Of a stretch of DNA of 64,000 bases, positions 41,201 to 48,129 are shown piece after piece (the stretch's first letter is position 1; each line of letters opens with the position of its first letter). Origin of the DNA: Gehongia tenuis (GTDB lineage Bacteria; Bacillota; Clostridia; Christensenellales; NSJ-53); NCBI RefSeq assembly GCF_014384795.1, contig NZ_JACRSR010000004.1, positions 1 to 64,000 of the forward strand, in the 5' to 3' direction. The notes below the pieces were generated by a model that was given only the letters and a program-made list of their open reading frames with translations, was not told where the DNA came from and ran no database searches. The translations under genes were made by a program, and so were the position numbers.

Positions 41201-44091
41201 TCTACGTGAACGCCAACGAATCCATCACCGTGGTGGACGATGACGCGCTGGTGATCCTGAAGCGGGTGAAAGGCGCGCTGGACAGCGACTTCCTCAACCC
41301 CGGCCAGCGGGCGTACACCTATCCCAACGGCATGGTGGACTATGAGATCACGGTGTCCAACTACTCCACCGACGACGCCTCCCACATCAACATCGTGGAT
41401 ATTCTCCCCTTCGAGGGCGACAGCCATGTCAAGCGTGTGGAGGATACCGGCGCCGTTATGCCAAGGCGCACCGAACTTCCTGAGCGGCCGGTGCTGGTGG
41501 ATGTTTCCGCCCCCGGCGCCACCATCTACTACTGCACCGCTGCGCGCTGGTCAGCGGCGCAGCGGCAGGCTTCCGGTAACACCGAGGATGAGCTGCCCAT
41601 GCTCTACGAAAACGACAGCTCCGCCTGGGCGGGCTGGACCACCGCAAAGCCCGCCGATATGACGACGGTAACCGCCATCGGCATCGCCTTTGACTTTGGC
41701 GATCAGCCGCTGGGCAAGGGTGAATCGGTGGCCGTCTACATCAAGATGCAGATGCCGGGCTTCACTGCCGATAAGATCGGTCAATATTACGACAAGCTGA
41801 TCGCAAACTCCGCGGCTGCCTCCCTGACCACGGTGGGCAACACGGCTCCCACCCGTCTTGTGGAAAACGACCAGGTGCTTTGTGCCATGCGGCTTCCCGT
41901 GGGCTCCATCGGCGATTATGTATGGATTGACCGCAACAATGACGGCCTGCAGGACGCCACCGATGAGCCCATCAGCGGCCTTGAGGTAACCCTCTACCGC
42001 ACCGATCATAAAGCGGGCGATCAGCAGGTCTCCTACACCTATACCACCGCCACCGATACCTTTGGCAAGTATCTGTTCGAGAACCTGCCCTGCAATCTGC
42101 TGAAGGATAGCAGGGATCCCGCTTCCACCAATCCCGAGGATTATGTGGGCGAGGTGTACACCACCTACCGGGTGGAGTTCGCCGACCCAGGCCACGATCT
42201 GGTGCCCACCGTCCGTTATGCGGGCAATGATACCGCCCTTGATTCCAATATCGATCCGGCCCGCGCCTCCGAAACCCTAACTTTGACGGTGAAAAGCGAA
42301 TCGGGCGCTCTGTTGGGCGAGAACAATCTCACCATCGATGCCGGCTTCACACAGCCCTGCGCTTTGGGCGACTTCGTATGGATCGATGTCAATCGCAACG
42401 GCATTCAGGACGGGGATGAGCCCGGTGTGAACGGCGTGACCGTCAACCTTTACCGGCTGGATGAGAACGGCAGGGCTCCCGATGCGCCGACGGCCACCAC
42501 CACCACCGCTGCCCTGAACGGCGCGGACGGTTATTACCTCTTCGAAAACCTGGTGGCCGGTGACTATGTGGTGGAGTTTGACATCTCCGAACTCTACAAG
42601 CCGGGCGGCTACACCTATCGCTACGCTTTTACCGAAGCGAATCAGGGCGCCAGCGATGTGGACGATTCGGATGCCAGCATCACCATGGATGAGGACGACC
42701 GGATCCGCCGCACCGAAACCATTACGCTGGCCTCCCGGGACCGGGATCTTACCTGGGACGCCGGCCTTACGGTGTACAGTGCCCTTGGCGGCTATTGTTT
42801 CGACGACCGGAACTACAATGATGTGCAGGATCTGGGCGTCCCGCTGCCCGGTACGAAGGTGACCCTCTATGAGGTCATCGACGGCATCCGCCAGACCACG
42901 CCCCTTCGGCCCGCCGTCACCGTGGGTGAGGACGGCCGGTACTACTTCGACAACCTGAAGGAGGGCGTCTACCAGGTCCACTTCGATTTCCCGGACGGCT
43001 ATATGGCCGCATCCCCCCGGGCGGGCGGCGATCCCACTTTGGATTCCAATGTGGAGCTCGAAATCACGCCCAACCTCAACCAGGGCTATACCATTCAGAT
43101 TGACCTTGGCTATGACACCATTGACACCACCTGGGATGGCGGTGCCTATATCCTGGGCGCCATCGGCGACTACGTGTGGTTCGATGAAGATAAGGACGGC
43201 ATCCAGGACGAGAACGAGAAGGGTATCGAGGGCATCGCCGTAACGCTGCAACGCCGGGAAGGTTTCACGGGCCTTTGGAAGTTCTATGAGGAAACCACCA
43301 CGGATCAGGCCGGTTATTACCTCTTTGAGGATCTCAAGACCGGCTACGATTCGGGCTATCAGTATCGAGTGATCTTCGGGCCCAAGACGGGCATGCAGCT
43401 CACGCTACCGCTGGAAGGACTCGACCCCACGGTGGACTGCGATGCACTGCCCATCTACATCGACGGACTGGGCTTCCCCACCGATCCCATCATCGTGGAA
43501 TACGGCGCCACGGACCTCACCTATGACGCGGGCTTCATCATTACCCGCGGCGCTCTGGGAGACTATGTGTGGTTTGATCTCAACCGCAACGGCCTGCAGG
43601 ACGAGGGCGAGCCGGGGGTCGCGGGTATCCCGGTAGCCCTTGAATACAACGCCAGCGGCAATCTGGGTCAGGAAACAGCCTGGTCGGAGATCGCCATGAC
43701 CACCACCAACGCCTCAGGCTACTATCGGTTCGATGATCTGGGCGAGGGCTACTACCGGATCAGGTTCATGATCCCCGCCGAGTATGTGGTCACCGACCTG
43801 GAGGCCGGCGAGGACGAGGACAGCTACTTCTACGATTCCGACGCCATGCGCCCTGCCAAAAACGGCTGGTACTACACCCGCGGCATCTATCTGCCGGAAA
43901 GCGAATTCGACATGACCTGGGATGCGGGCATCTATCAGCTGGCGGAGGGCGAGGAACCGCCGCCGCCCGTGAACGACTACGTAAAAACGGGCAATCCGCT
44001 GGCCGATCGGATGCTGTGGCTGGCACTCGTTGGCGCGGGCTTCCTCACGATCGCGGCGCTGGCCCTTCGCAAACGCTGCTCAAACCGCTAA
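32287..44091 (+). CDS. Giant repeat-rich surface adhesin (SpaA and SdrD repeats)
   Basis: 3,934 residues. Signal peptide at 1-33 (RRLTTWLLTLLLLLQLFPSVPITAA). Residues about 35-365 form an adhesin-like beta domain. From about 369 to 2552 run some 20 SpaA/Cna-B type repeats, nearly every one with the isopeptide Glu in a pattern like YWLKEIAAPEGY. Residues 2553-3200 hold DUF11-like stalk domains (VQYRVTAKNTGSD, MVDYEITVSNYS). From 3206 come five SdrD-type repeats with Ca-binding loops such as DRNNDGLQD and DVNRNGIQD. The C-terminus is a sorting-signal look-alike: YVKTGNP, a hydrophobic stretch and RKRCSNR, but without LP. The start has AAGGGGG upstream. It is very likely a cell-wall or membrane-anchored fibre. 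Confidence 0.92.
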   Translation: MMKKHGLLIRRLTTWLLTLLLLLQLFPSVPITAAGEGASNIDLTARIIGGTSDAAITSVDSGDAFRVMADYTPYPNSGSAPYNAPTITINIPAGIEVRQDDLIWQNNTDVVSASLVPTGSGGQMAMFLLKNALTAGNSRSVGVMLRFPNMTTENGSSAHFQIQMTGEYETSPDSGNYDDFFKETSVDISAVASDTWTVTKSVDPSYTGDASDTDYYYVRYQITANLAQTPDRPGRLSLEQFSLTDTLPTENVQPEGGAIFVSATWPDGTPLDSSSYSLSQTGQFLDAVTFTEYRTMGREGNYVSSSAPITTTYYLNVKYPKAPYLSQANEDLTRYTLTNGAELSYKLLGKQPAADSATAPVEVGWYETGMTAYGFTILKKLEIGMEAFTLTDTLAAEYGQAGFTLYTDAACSVPARNLNNEPIGEQFTGVDGKVLFSNLRYGTYYLKETTVPEGFDGLAAPITVTIGDDGSVTASGGDLTGTQLTLLNGGRTGGKGIVEFYKKGIGAASDTVTPLSGVTFALKKDGATVAEAISNAQGFVRFHAVPAGTYELTETGLGSLDGEYQLPAKTWTVTVQGNDIVQVDFGADSVFGEPNSLLNRSNKGRFQLFKTDSRPEVTDKLAGARFELYDEEPTSVSTPIDTFTVPAAGYVSDALDQGTYWLKEIAAPEGYILDGTPFSIEVVQNATAQINRPNVKYATLGLLKYGSWNSDPYFAGIGGVEFYIYDAPTGGDPVVPDPLISTVDSTGNPYYRHADGSLSTGGILLPAGTYYLEEVPSSVPAEYAPLTERIEVVLNVGNLTEIKVTNAAKYGRFEITKINRRTGASMNGITFEIYDNEACTGTPVDTIVTGEVVDRDAQGGETTRQGVARSKLLPTDVTYYVKEIAPSGYFGVLDIIKGVDGSGHATAAGSGFRLSANTPVAISVLNDPPVSIKIVKTDAASSSKYVSGATFALYDVNPEETAGAAAIQTKTTGANGEILFAGLEPGKIYWYKETAAPSGYVPDPAVHEVTAPAADSVNDVKTENITNQHYATLKIVKNSTFDNRTIALSGAEFRVYPRTSGTSSAAEDLAASAPADIRTVTTGSTGAATIADLAPGAYWVEETRAPDGFTPSDTPVAVEVKSGDNLAGYRTITHATVINDPAKGKLQLKKVDASDSSKNLAATFSVYGPAVGGAYGDTPAVTLTTSSINGLATSGYLDPGVYKIVETAAAEGYVLDAAPFYMTVEAGHTTETIDGKSDNVVKNTPKGELKIMKEATWMGTGGSNGDFTLGLGGAKFDIYPKSSRAPEDRTADKADAVAAGTRIQVTTANDGTVTVPLDPGTYWVEETEAPTGYDMPDNPVQQVTIVTKAVEEITVDNTPQTGRIRILKRDVNGGGPLDSAHFEVYRSDAAGTVQPGLPGVPLVKVDVTNLVSGTESDSSGGVLHGFALSGALPEGTYYLKELASSPLLTQHGYEMVSEWTGPIEVTAGAIAFRDDIYNFKPTSVSGTKLEQDGVTPVANAYIALFADQDEASAMNATLAGGAITAADLTPEYLADNNILQVAKSNNVGVFEFRDLQPGATYYVLEIIAPADYVRNENIYPVTVKEDGTGFTAPLVILDDHYGKVRVKKTTTLTLEDGGTVTYPVDGAEFTLYYAEKKPGAGSADSGNHPCSGSCDYIATDRVAYEATTGTETVEKGTFLTDYLAPGHYILVETKAAEGFEPITTTYHVVVPVDDTNTFYYDNPIENTALYGRFQLRKHDASDPAGGPYTLLAATFQVEKWDEAAGAFVPYPSGDAPYQFTTKTSEIYLSDYLPQGRYQLREITPPSGYTAIDPVEITITGGLVNSVLDVPNAKQGSVVVEKKGSWMGTAGDAMNGVTIGLFAYTGDANREIDCSAAPLQQKSTKNGSVTFTGVNAGTYWVKETAVGSNPGYSANLPAVKVAVSAGATVRLTGSNALVNEPVYGRLKLMKLDRNGGAPIEGVRFDVYTTADCSGAAITSMTTNASGVAETQPLLAPDTAYYLKETPPTGYAAEGTGITGPYYVEANRYNTAASPDITIYNTKLQTVKLFKVDESGDPIQGAVFKLYAEDPRLNTAATAIQTGTTDRNGYIAFTGLLPLTTYYVQEFTAPAGYVKDTQVHEVTTDNTGAKIMDEIVNIPQGRIKIKKEAAWTNAAGEPHSLPLEGAEFDIYPYDTGSNTRGSTVAGTLVTDDMGTATSGYLDPGHYELVERVVPSGFSADPNGGPYIVEVQSGATNTVYFDTPISNVPASGRFVLTKYASGTDPKTVITGGAEFKLYKETSPGSGEYEVYSLSTTSDTFVVEGTYVSGFIPEGNYRLEEVAAPEGYTLNPDPMDFTITTGKTIELFYPDDAQGSILLTKTGDAQNGSPLLEGAKFQLYRDGAPVGTVKTTDARGQAEWTHLDAGTYSIVETEAPTGYAVTADPIPDVTVLPQGTARQYTVSVSDPANMGRVKIVKQDAEDAASLEGAEFEIWSLTGNGQKDQRVAQGLTTNGAGFVLSGLLPADPAGTDYLVVETKAPTGYSLDDRLEPTEQIVKVKPIHQPVAGDNVVTFLNKERTDVSGFVSSISKEIVSTGDAKSLMLADFDVTFKLKDYTDGQNPLPLEDFTVTDTDILRQYLEQGEYKDMANERGAYRVGQVRVYGASSAENIDIDALVQYQTYDQLGTSAWTTAGTLQKLNELAEGDYRMVSLADLTDPAVAIRVQYLRTGRAFTAKGIEFDVTFAQQAEGPAVHEVRRVENTAALSYSYTLYDNTHTPVPVPVSRPSNTVSADLPGLERVKTEVLLTNNATNATGQPFVSGSPVQYRVTAKNTGSDTDFKDPIISIDIPAYTTLDESAIYNIVDSEGVVWTPSQVRFVDNVPATHMVNGVLQPLLDASNNPVMTRRMVFIFEGSTLAAGKSLNIDYQVLINRSKPSAVTTLFSPAYLSSAYRYPVTVDNPLGLSFDNDPSTGSMVENGMLDNTVDSMLGGSEIKDNLYVNANESITVVDDDALVILKRVKGALDSDFLNPGQRAYTYPNGMVDYEITVSNYSTDDASHINIVDILPFEGDSHVKRVEDTGAVMPRRTELPERPVLVDVSAPGATIYYCTAARWSAAQRQASGNTEDELPMLYENDSSAWAGWTTAKPADMTTVTAIGIAFDFGDQPLGKGESVAVYIKMQMPGFTADKIGQYYDKLIANSAAASLTTVGNTAPTRLVENDQVLCAMRLPVGSIGDYVWIDRNNDGLQDATDEPISGLEVTLYRTDHKAGDQQVSYTYTTATDTFGKYLFENLPCNLLKDSRDPASTNPEDYVGEVYTTYRVEFADPGHDLVPTVRYAGNDTALDSNIDPARASETLTLTVKSESGALLGENNLTIDAGFTQPCALGDFVWIDVNRNGIQDGDEPGVNGVTVNLYRLDENGRAPDAPTATTTTAALNGADGYYLFENLVAGDYVVEFDISELYKPGGYTYRYAFTEANQGASDVDDSDASITMDEDDRIRRTETITLASRDRDLTWDAGLTVYSALGGYCFDDRNYNDVQDLGVPLPGTKVTLYEVIDGIRQTTPLRPAVTVGEDGRYYFDNLKEGVYQVHFDFPDGYMAASPRAGGDPTLDSNVELEITPNLNQGYTIQIDLGYDTIDTTWDGGAYILGAIGDYVWFDEDKDGIQDENEKGIEGIAVTLQRREGFTGLWKFYEETTTDQAGYYLFEDLKTGYDSGYQYRVIFGPKTGMQLTLPLEGLDPTVDCDALPIYIDGLGFPTDPIIVEYGATDLTYDAGFIITRGALGDYVWFDLNRNGLQDEGEPGVAGIPVALEYNASGNLGQETAWSEIAMTTTNASGYYRFDDLGEGYYRIRFMIPAEYVVTDLEAGEDEDSYFYDSDAMRPAKNGWYYTRGIYLPESEFDMTWDAGIYQLAEGEEPPPPVNDYVKTGNPLADRMLWLALVGAGFLTIAALALRKRCSNR
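33391..39942 (+). repeat. About 20 tandem SpaA-type (Cna-B-like) domains
   Basis: Each unit of about 85-120 codons starts with a strand such as GRFQLFK or GRIKIKKE, has a middle FELY/FDIYP strand and ends in a [KE]E.[AT]AP.GY segment. The units are divergent at DNA level, so this is old duplication and not a recent expansion. The Lys near the first strand and the Glu near the end would form intramolecular isopeptide bonds. Confidence 0.85.
41902..43950 (+). repeat. Five SdrD-type B repeats
   Basis: Five units of about 125-150 codons beginning GSIGDYVWIDRNNDG, CALGDFVWIDVNRNG, SALGGYCFDDRNYND, GAIGDYVWFDEDKDG and GALGDYVWFDLNRNG. The DxNxDGxxD loop binds calcium in staphylococcal Sdr proteins. 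The third unit has a changed loop (DDRNYNDVQD) and may not bind. Confidence 0.85.
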
Positions 44092-44097
44092 AGCTTG

Positions 44098-44127
44098 AAA
44101 ACCGGGGGTAATTCCCCCGGTTTTTTC
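44098..44127 (+). terminator. Terminator after the giant adhesin
   Basis: AAAACCGGGGG/CCCCCGGTTTT stem with a 5-base loop and TTTTTT. Confidence 0.9.
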
Positions 44128-44256
44128 TTTTGATCACAAAAATTGATGTGAAATCATTGCCAAACTTGAAAATGTGATTGAAATGAAATCGGCTTAAAAT
44201 CAGAATGCCAGCAGGTCATGGATAATGGGAGATGTAAAGAAGAGGAGTGTGGGCCT

Positions 44257-44709
44257 ATGACGGTTCAAAAGATTCCCAACAACAGCACCGAAATCCGATT
44301 CTTCATCGAACCCACGGAGCTGGATATGCGGGGCATTCTCCACCACCCCTACGGCGGGATGGCTTGGAAGTTCGATAACGTGCTCGAAATGATGAGAATC
44401 CTGGAGAACCTGCTGAGCACCAATCCTTTTCCCCAGGCTACTCACAAGCTGAGAGGCCTGCATGAAAAAACAAAACCGTCCCGGTATGGGAACTTAGAGG
44501 AGTTGAAACGGATGAGCATGGATCCAAAGCTGGTGCCCTGTGAGAAACCCACCTTCGTGGTAAAGGTTCAGTACCGGCAAAACGCCTCCTGGCAGGGCAG
44601 CATCCGCTGGGTGGAGGGCGGTGTGGAAAAGAATTTCCGCAGCACTCTGGAGCTCATCAAATTGATGGATAACGCCATAAGCGGCAAAGAAGAAAGCAGC
44701 TGGGGCTAA
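44257..44709 (+). CDS. Small internally duplicated protein in the surface locus
   Basis: 150 residues from the ATG at 44257 (GAGGAG upstream). Both halves share one pattern: IRFFIEPTELDMRGILHHP then WKFDNVLEMMRILENLLS in the first, FVVKVQYRQNASWQGSIRW then NFRSTLELIKLMDNAIS in the second. That is strand, turn, strand, then F-x-[NS]-x-LE-x2-[KR]-[IL]-x-[DE]-N helix. No signal peptide or membrane segment, so it is cytoplasmic although it sits between two surface-protein genes and only 25 bases before the second. I do not recognise the family; a regulatory or sensory role is a guess. Confidence 0.65.
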   Translation: MTVQKIPNNSTEIRFFIEPTELDMRGILHHPYGGMAWKFDNVLEMMRILENLLSTNPFPQATHKLRGLHEKTKPSRYGNLEELKRMSMDPKLVPCEKPTFVVKVQYRQNASWQGSIRWVEGGVEKNFRSTLELIKLMDNAISGKEESSWG

Positions 44710-44734
44710 GAAGATGAGAAGAATTGAGGTAAGC

Positions 44735-46606
44735 ATGATGAAAAAATATGGTTTCGCATTGTTGATCGCCTTGGCTGTGTTGTTCACTCTGCCCATGGGC
44801 ACCGTCAAAGCCGCCGGGCTCACGCCGCCGAAGGCCGTGTTCCAAACTTCCAGCAGTCTTGATGTGCAGTCCTGCACCATCTCCAACCCCAACGGGGTGG
44901 ATCTTAACATCACTTGGCAGGATCTGAACGGTTCCTCCTCCGGCTCCTTCACTCTGGGCGCCGGCGGCAGCACCAACATTTCGGTGAGCGCCCCGAATAT
45001 GGCCCAGGTGGTCCTGCAGATCAGCTATTCCTCCGACGACGGCCAAAGCGGTTCCATCACCCGTGCGGGCAGCGGCCGTTACTGGGTCTACGTCGAGTAC
45101 CGCACCGCCGATACCGGCGCCGTGCTGTACAGCTCCCAGGAAGCGGTTTCCCCCGGCGGTGCCGTCAGCCATACCGCTCCCGCCACCTATGGTGAATATA
45201 AGCTGGTCTCCAGCGCTTCCTTGAGTCACAGCTATAATTCCGGCACGTCCCGCACCCTGACCTTCCGCTATCAGAAGGTGGTGCCTCAGGACTATGAGAT
45301 CACCGTGGCCTTCATCGATGAGACCACCCGCGCCAACATCGGCAGCGTCCAGGTGAACGTGCCTGTGAACGGAACGGCAAACTACAATGCGCCTTCCACT
45401 TACACCTCGGGCAACAAGTCCTACAAGCTGGTCTCCAATGGCAGCATCTCTCACAGCTATGCGGATGCCGCCCGCACCTATGAAGTTCTCTACCGCGAGG
45501 TGCCCAATGCGCCGCAAAAGCCTTACGCCATCACCGTGCGGTACCAGGACGCCGATTCGGGCAAGGTGCTCACTTCCCAGAGCGTGACCATTCCCGTCAA
45601 CCAAACGGTGACCTTCAACGTGGCGCCCACCTATGTGACCGCCGACGGCAGCCGTTATAACCGGGCCTCCGGACAGCCCGCCCAGATCGTACACGAAGCA
45701 CTCAACACGACCCGGCGGTACACCGTTCTTTTCACGAAGGACAACAGCGTGCCCACGGCTCCCTATGATATCACCGTCAACTACCGCAGTGCCCAGGACG
45801 GCAGCGTTCTGGAGAGCCATTCCGTGAATGTGGCTCTCAACACCACTGCCCGCCACAGCGCACCGGCGACGCTCACTTCAGGCGGCACGAATTACACTCT
45901 GGCCAGCGGCCAGAACCGGCAGATCACCCACGCCTTCAGTGCCGGCGCGCTGACCTACAATATCTACTACAATGCCGAAGGCGCCAACCCCGTGGAGCCC
46001 TATGATATCGCCGTTCGGTATGTGGACGCCGCCACCAACACCACGCTGGACACCGTGTCCGTGCAGATTCCCATCCGGGATCAGGTGGAGGTGCGGCTGC
46101 CTGAAAGCTTCACCTTTAACGGCACCGACTATGTGCTGGCCCGCGGACAGGGCAGCGCCATCTACCACGACTACGACAACAGCCGGCGTGCTTATTCGGT
46201 GTTCTATCGTGAAGCCGGCTCCCCCGAAGAGGAGGAACCCGTTGTGAGCCCTGAAGTTCCCGAGCAGCCCACGGTTCCCACCCCTACACCCGGAACTCCG
46301 GCGACCCCGCCCAACATTGTGGAGCTTCCCGCCCCCGGCGTGACGCCCTCGCCTGAAGCCGAACAGCCTACGCCCACTCCCGAGACCGTTATCAATGACA
46401 ATGAGGTCCCGCTGGCGGAAGGCAACGAGAATGCCGACAATCCGGATGAGGTGATCGACGACAATGAAGTTCCGTTGGCCAAAGGCGGCGGCAACGGCAG
46501 CAGCGCCTGGATCTGGGCGGCCGTCATCGCAGCGTTGGCAGTGGCCGGCGGCATCACTTTCGTGGTGCTGAAGAAAAAGAAGGCTCAGACCGAAGAAAAA
46601 AAGTAA
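44735..46606 (+). CDS. MucBP-repeat surface protein with membrane-anchored tail
   Basis: 623 residues; start at 44735 chosen for the GAGGT site (44714 would add seven residues). Signal peptide KKYGFALLIALAVLFTLPMGTVKA, a short beta domain, then five repeats of about 70 residues starting YEITVAFIDE, YAITVRYQDAD, YDITVNYRSAQ and similar, which are MucBP-like. A Pro/Thr/Glu linker with two copies of a DNEVPLA motif precedes the C-terminal helix (WIWAAVIAALAVAGGITFVVL) and KKKKAQTEEKK. No LPXTG. Mucin- or glycan-binding is the known role of MucBP domains. It belongs with the giant adhesin as a surface locus. Confidence 0.85.
   Translation: MMKKYGFALLIALAVLFTLPMGTVKAAGLTPPKAVFQTSSSLDVQSCTISNPNGVDLNITWQDLNGSSSGSFTLGAGGSTNISVSAPNMAQVVLQISYSSDDGQSGSITRAGSGRYWVYVEYRTADTGAVLYSSQEAVSPGGAVSHTAPATYGEYKLVSSASLSHSYNSGTSRTLTFRYQKVVPQDYEITVAFIDETTRANIGSVQVNVPVNGTANYNAPSTYTSGNKSYKLVSNGSISHSYADAARTYEVLYREVPNAPQKPYAITVRYQDADSGKVLTSQSVTIPVNQTVTFNVAPTYVTADGSRYNRASGQPAQIVHEALNTTRRYTVLFTKDNSVPTAPYDITVNYRSAQDGSVLESHSVNVALNTTARHSAPATLTSGGTNYTLASGQNRQITHAFSAGALTYNIYYNAEGANPVEPYDIAVRYVDAATNTTLDTVSVQIPIRDQVEVRLPESFTFNGTDYVLARGQGSAIYHDYDNSRRAYSVFYREAGSPEEEEPVVSPEVPEQPTVPTPTPGTPATPPNIVELPAPGVTPSPEAEQPTPTPETVINDNEVPLAEGNENADNPDEVIDDNEVPLAKGGGNGSSAWIWAAVIAALAVAGGITFVVLKKKKAQTEEKK
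45079..46218 (+). repeat. Five MucBP-like repeats
   Basis: Units beginning YWVYVEYRTADTG, YEITVAFIDETTR, YAITVRYQDADSG, YDITVNYRSAQDG and YDIAVRYVDAATN, each ending in a Y-x-[VI]-x-[YF]-[RY] strand. The pattern VRYxDxxxGxxL matches the mucin-binding protein repeat. Confidence 0.8.
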
Positions 46607-46614
46607 GTCTTTAT

Positions 46615-46650
46615 AAAAAAGCTTCCATGACGGTCATGGAAGCTTTTTTT
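46615..46650 (+). terminator. Terminator after the MucBP protein
   Basis: AAAAAAGCTTCCATGA/TCATGGAAGCTTTTTT long perfect stem with a 3-base loop. Confidence 0.93.
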
Positions 46651-46733
46651 ACTCTGTAATCCGTCCCTCAAAAGTGATATAATGTAAACGTTCGTTTGCT
46701 CTTAGATAGATAAATGGAAGGGGAGAGATCGAA

Positions 46734-48116
46734 TTGGCCAGGGACATGACCGAGGGTTCCGTGCTCAAGACCATACTCACCTTTGCAACGCCCATTCTCA
46801 TCGGACAAATTCTGCAGATGACCTACAATCTGGTGGATTCCATCATCGTGGGCCGCTTCATTGGAGAAATGCAGCTGGCGTCCGTAGCCGCGACCTATAC
46901 CACAGTCACTTTGTTCAACGCCCTCATCACGGGCTTCACCATCGGCACCTCCGTGATCATCGCCCAGTTTTTTGGTGCGAAGAAATTTGATGATCTGCGC
47001 AAGACTTTTTCTACAACTTACATCTGCATTCTGCTGGCCGGCATTCTCATGGCGGGCGTGGTCTTTGTCGCCGCCCGGCCCCTGCTCCTCCATGTGCTGG
47101 ACACACCGCTGTCCATTCTGGACGACGCGGTGCTCTATTTGAGAGTCTATTACAGCGGCGCGCTGTTCGTGTTCATGTACAACCTGCTGGCCGATTCTCT
47201 GCGGGCCATGGGCGATTCCCTGCGGCCGCTGTGGTTTTTATTTATCTCCTGTGTGATCAATATCGTGCTGGATCTTCTGTTTGTGGTGGTGTTCCATTGG
47301 GGCGTGGCCGGCGCGGCCTTCGCTACCATCCTTGCTCAGGCCTTTGCCTGTCTCGCAGCTCTCCTCTATGTCCGCCGCCATTATACCATCATGTGGTTCA
47401 AGCTTCGGGAGATCAAGTTTCACCGGCATTATTTCGGCCTGGCTATCAAGCTGGGGATCCCCGAGGCCTTTCAAAAGGTGGTCATGTCCGTTTGCTTCAT
47501 GTGGCAGCAGCGCCTGGTCAACAGCTTTGGTCCGGTGACCATCGCCGCCTTCCTGGCGGGCCAGCGGGTGGACCAGCTTTTGGGCATGCCCATCATCGTG
47601 CTTGGCAGCGCCATCGCCCCCTTCACCGGCCAAAACATCGGGGCGGGCAAGATGGACCGCATCTTCGAGGGCCGCAAACGGCTTTTTACCATGTCCTTTC
47701 TGGTATGCCTTGTCTGTGCACCCATCCTGATCCTTATCGGGCGGCCTTTGCTGTCCCTTTTTGTCGCCGACGCCCAATCGGAAGTCATCACCCAGGCCTA
47801 TCAATACCTCCTTTGCATCGTGCCCTTCTTCTTCTTCCAAGTCTTCAACAGCGTGACCAGCGGCGTGATGCGGGGCGCGGGAGACGTGAAGTATACAACC
47901 TTCCTGTCTTTCACCAGCCTGTTCGCCCGGATCGGTGCGGCCTACTTCATGGTCTATGTACTGAAAATGGGTTATATCGGCATCTGGCTGTCCACCGGTG
48001 TGGGCTTTGCCATCTGCGTACTGCCCAATTTCCTTCGTTTTCGCTCGCGGCGTTGGATGACCAAGGCCATCGTGCGCCCGGCGCCTCTCCAGACGGAAAC
48101 AGAAAAGACGGCCTAG
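46734..48116 (+). CDS. MATE-family efflux transporter
   Basis: 460 residues with 12 predicted membrane helices and the two MATE halves. The N-terminus DMTEGSVLKTILTFATPILIGQILQMTYNLVDSIIVGRFIG and the second-half IPEAFQKVVMSVCFMWQQ and APFTGQNIGAGKMDR are typical. It starts at a TTG at 46734 (AAGGGGAG upstream); ATG at 46746 would remove four residues. It is single, between two terminators. Substrate (cationic drugs, metabolites) cannot be read from sequence. Confidence 0.92.
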   Translation: MARDMTEGSVLKTILTFATPILIGQILQMTYNLVDSIIVGRFIGEMQLASVAATYTTVTLFNALITGFTIGTSVIIAQFFGAKKFDDLRKTFSTTYICILLAGILMAGVVFVAARPLLLHVLDTPLSILDDAVLYLRVYYSGALFVFMYNLLADSLRAMGDSLRPLWFLFISCVINIVLDLLFVVVFHWGVAGAAFATILAQAFACLAALLYVRRHYTIMWFKLREIKFHRHYFGLAIKLGIPEAFQKVVMSVCFMWQQRLVNSFGPVTIAAFLAGQRVDQLLGMPIIVLGSAIAPFTGQNIGAGKMDRIFEGRKRLFTMSFLVCLVCAPILILIGRPLLSLFVADAQSEVITQAYQYLLCIVPFFFFQVFNSVTSGVMRGAGDVKYTTFLSFTSLFARIGAAYFMVYVLKMGYIGIWLSTGVGFAICVLPNFLRFRSRRWMTKAIVRPAPLQTETEKTA

Positions 48117-48129
48117 GCCGTCTTTTTTT
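48103..48129. terminator. Bidirectional terminator between MATE and TetR genes
   Basis: AAAAGACGGC/GCCGTCTTTT with a CTAG loop and flanking A and T runs; overlaps the MATE stop. Confidence 0.9.

Noticed and set aside
39700..41427. 575-codon leftward frame inside the giant adhesin
   Set aside because: Rich in Gly/Val/His as expected for the antisense of a Thr/Asp-rich repeat protein, without start signals; several similar antisense frames occur along the same gene.
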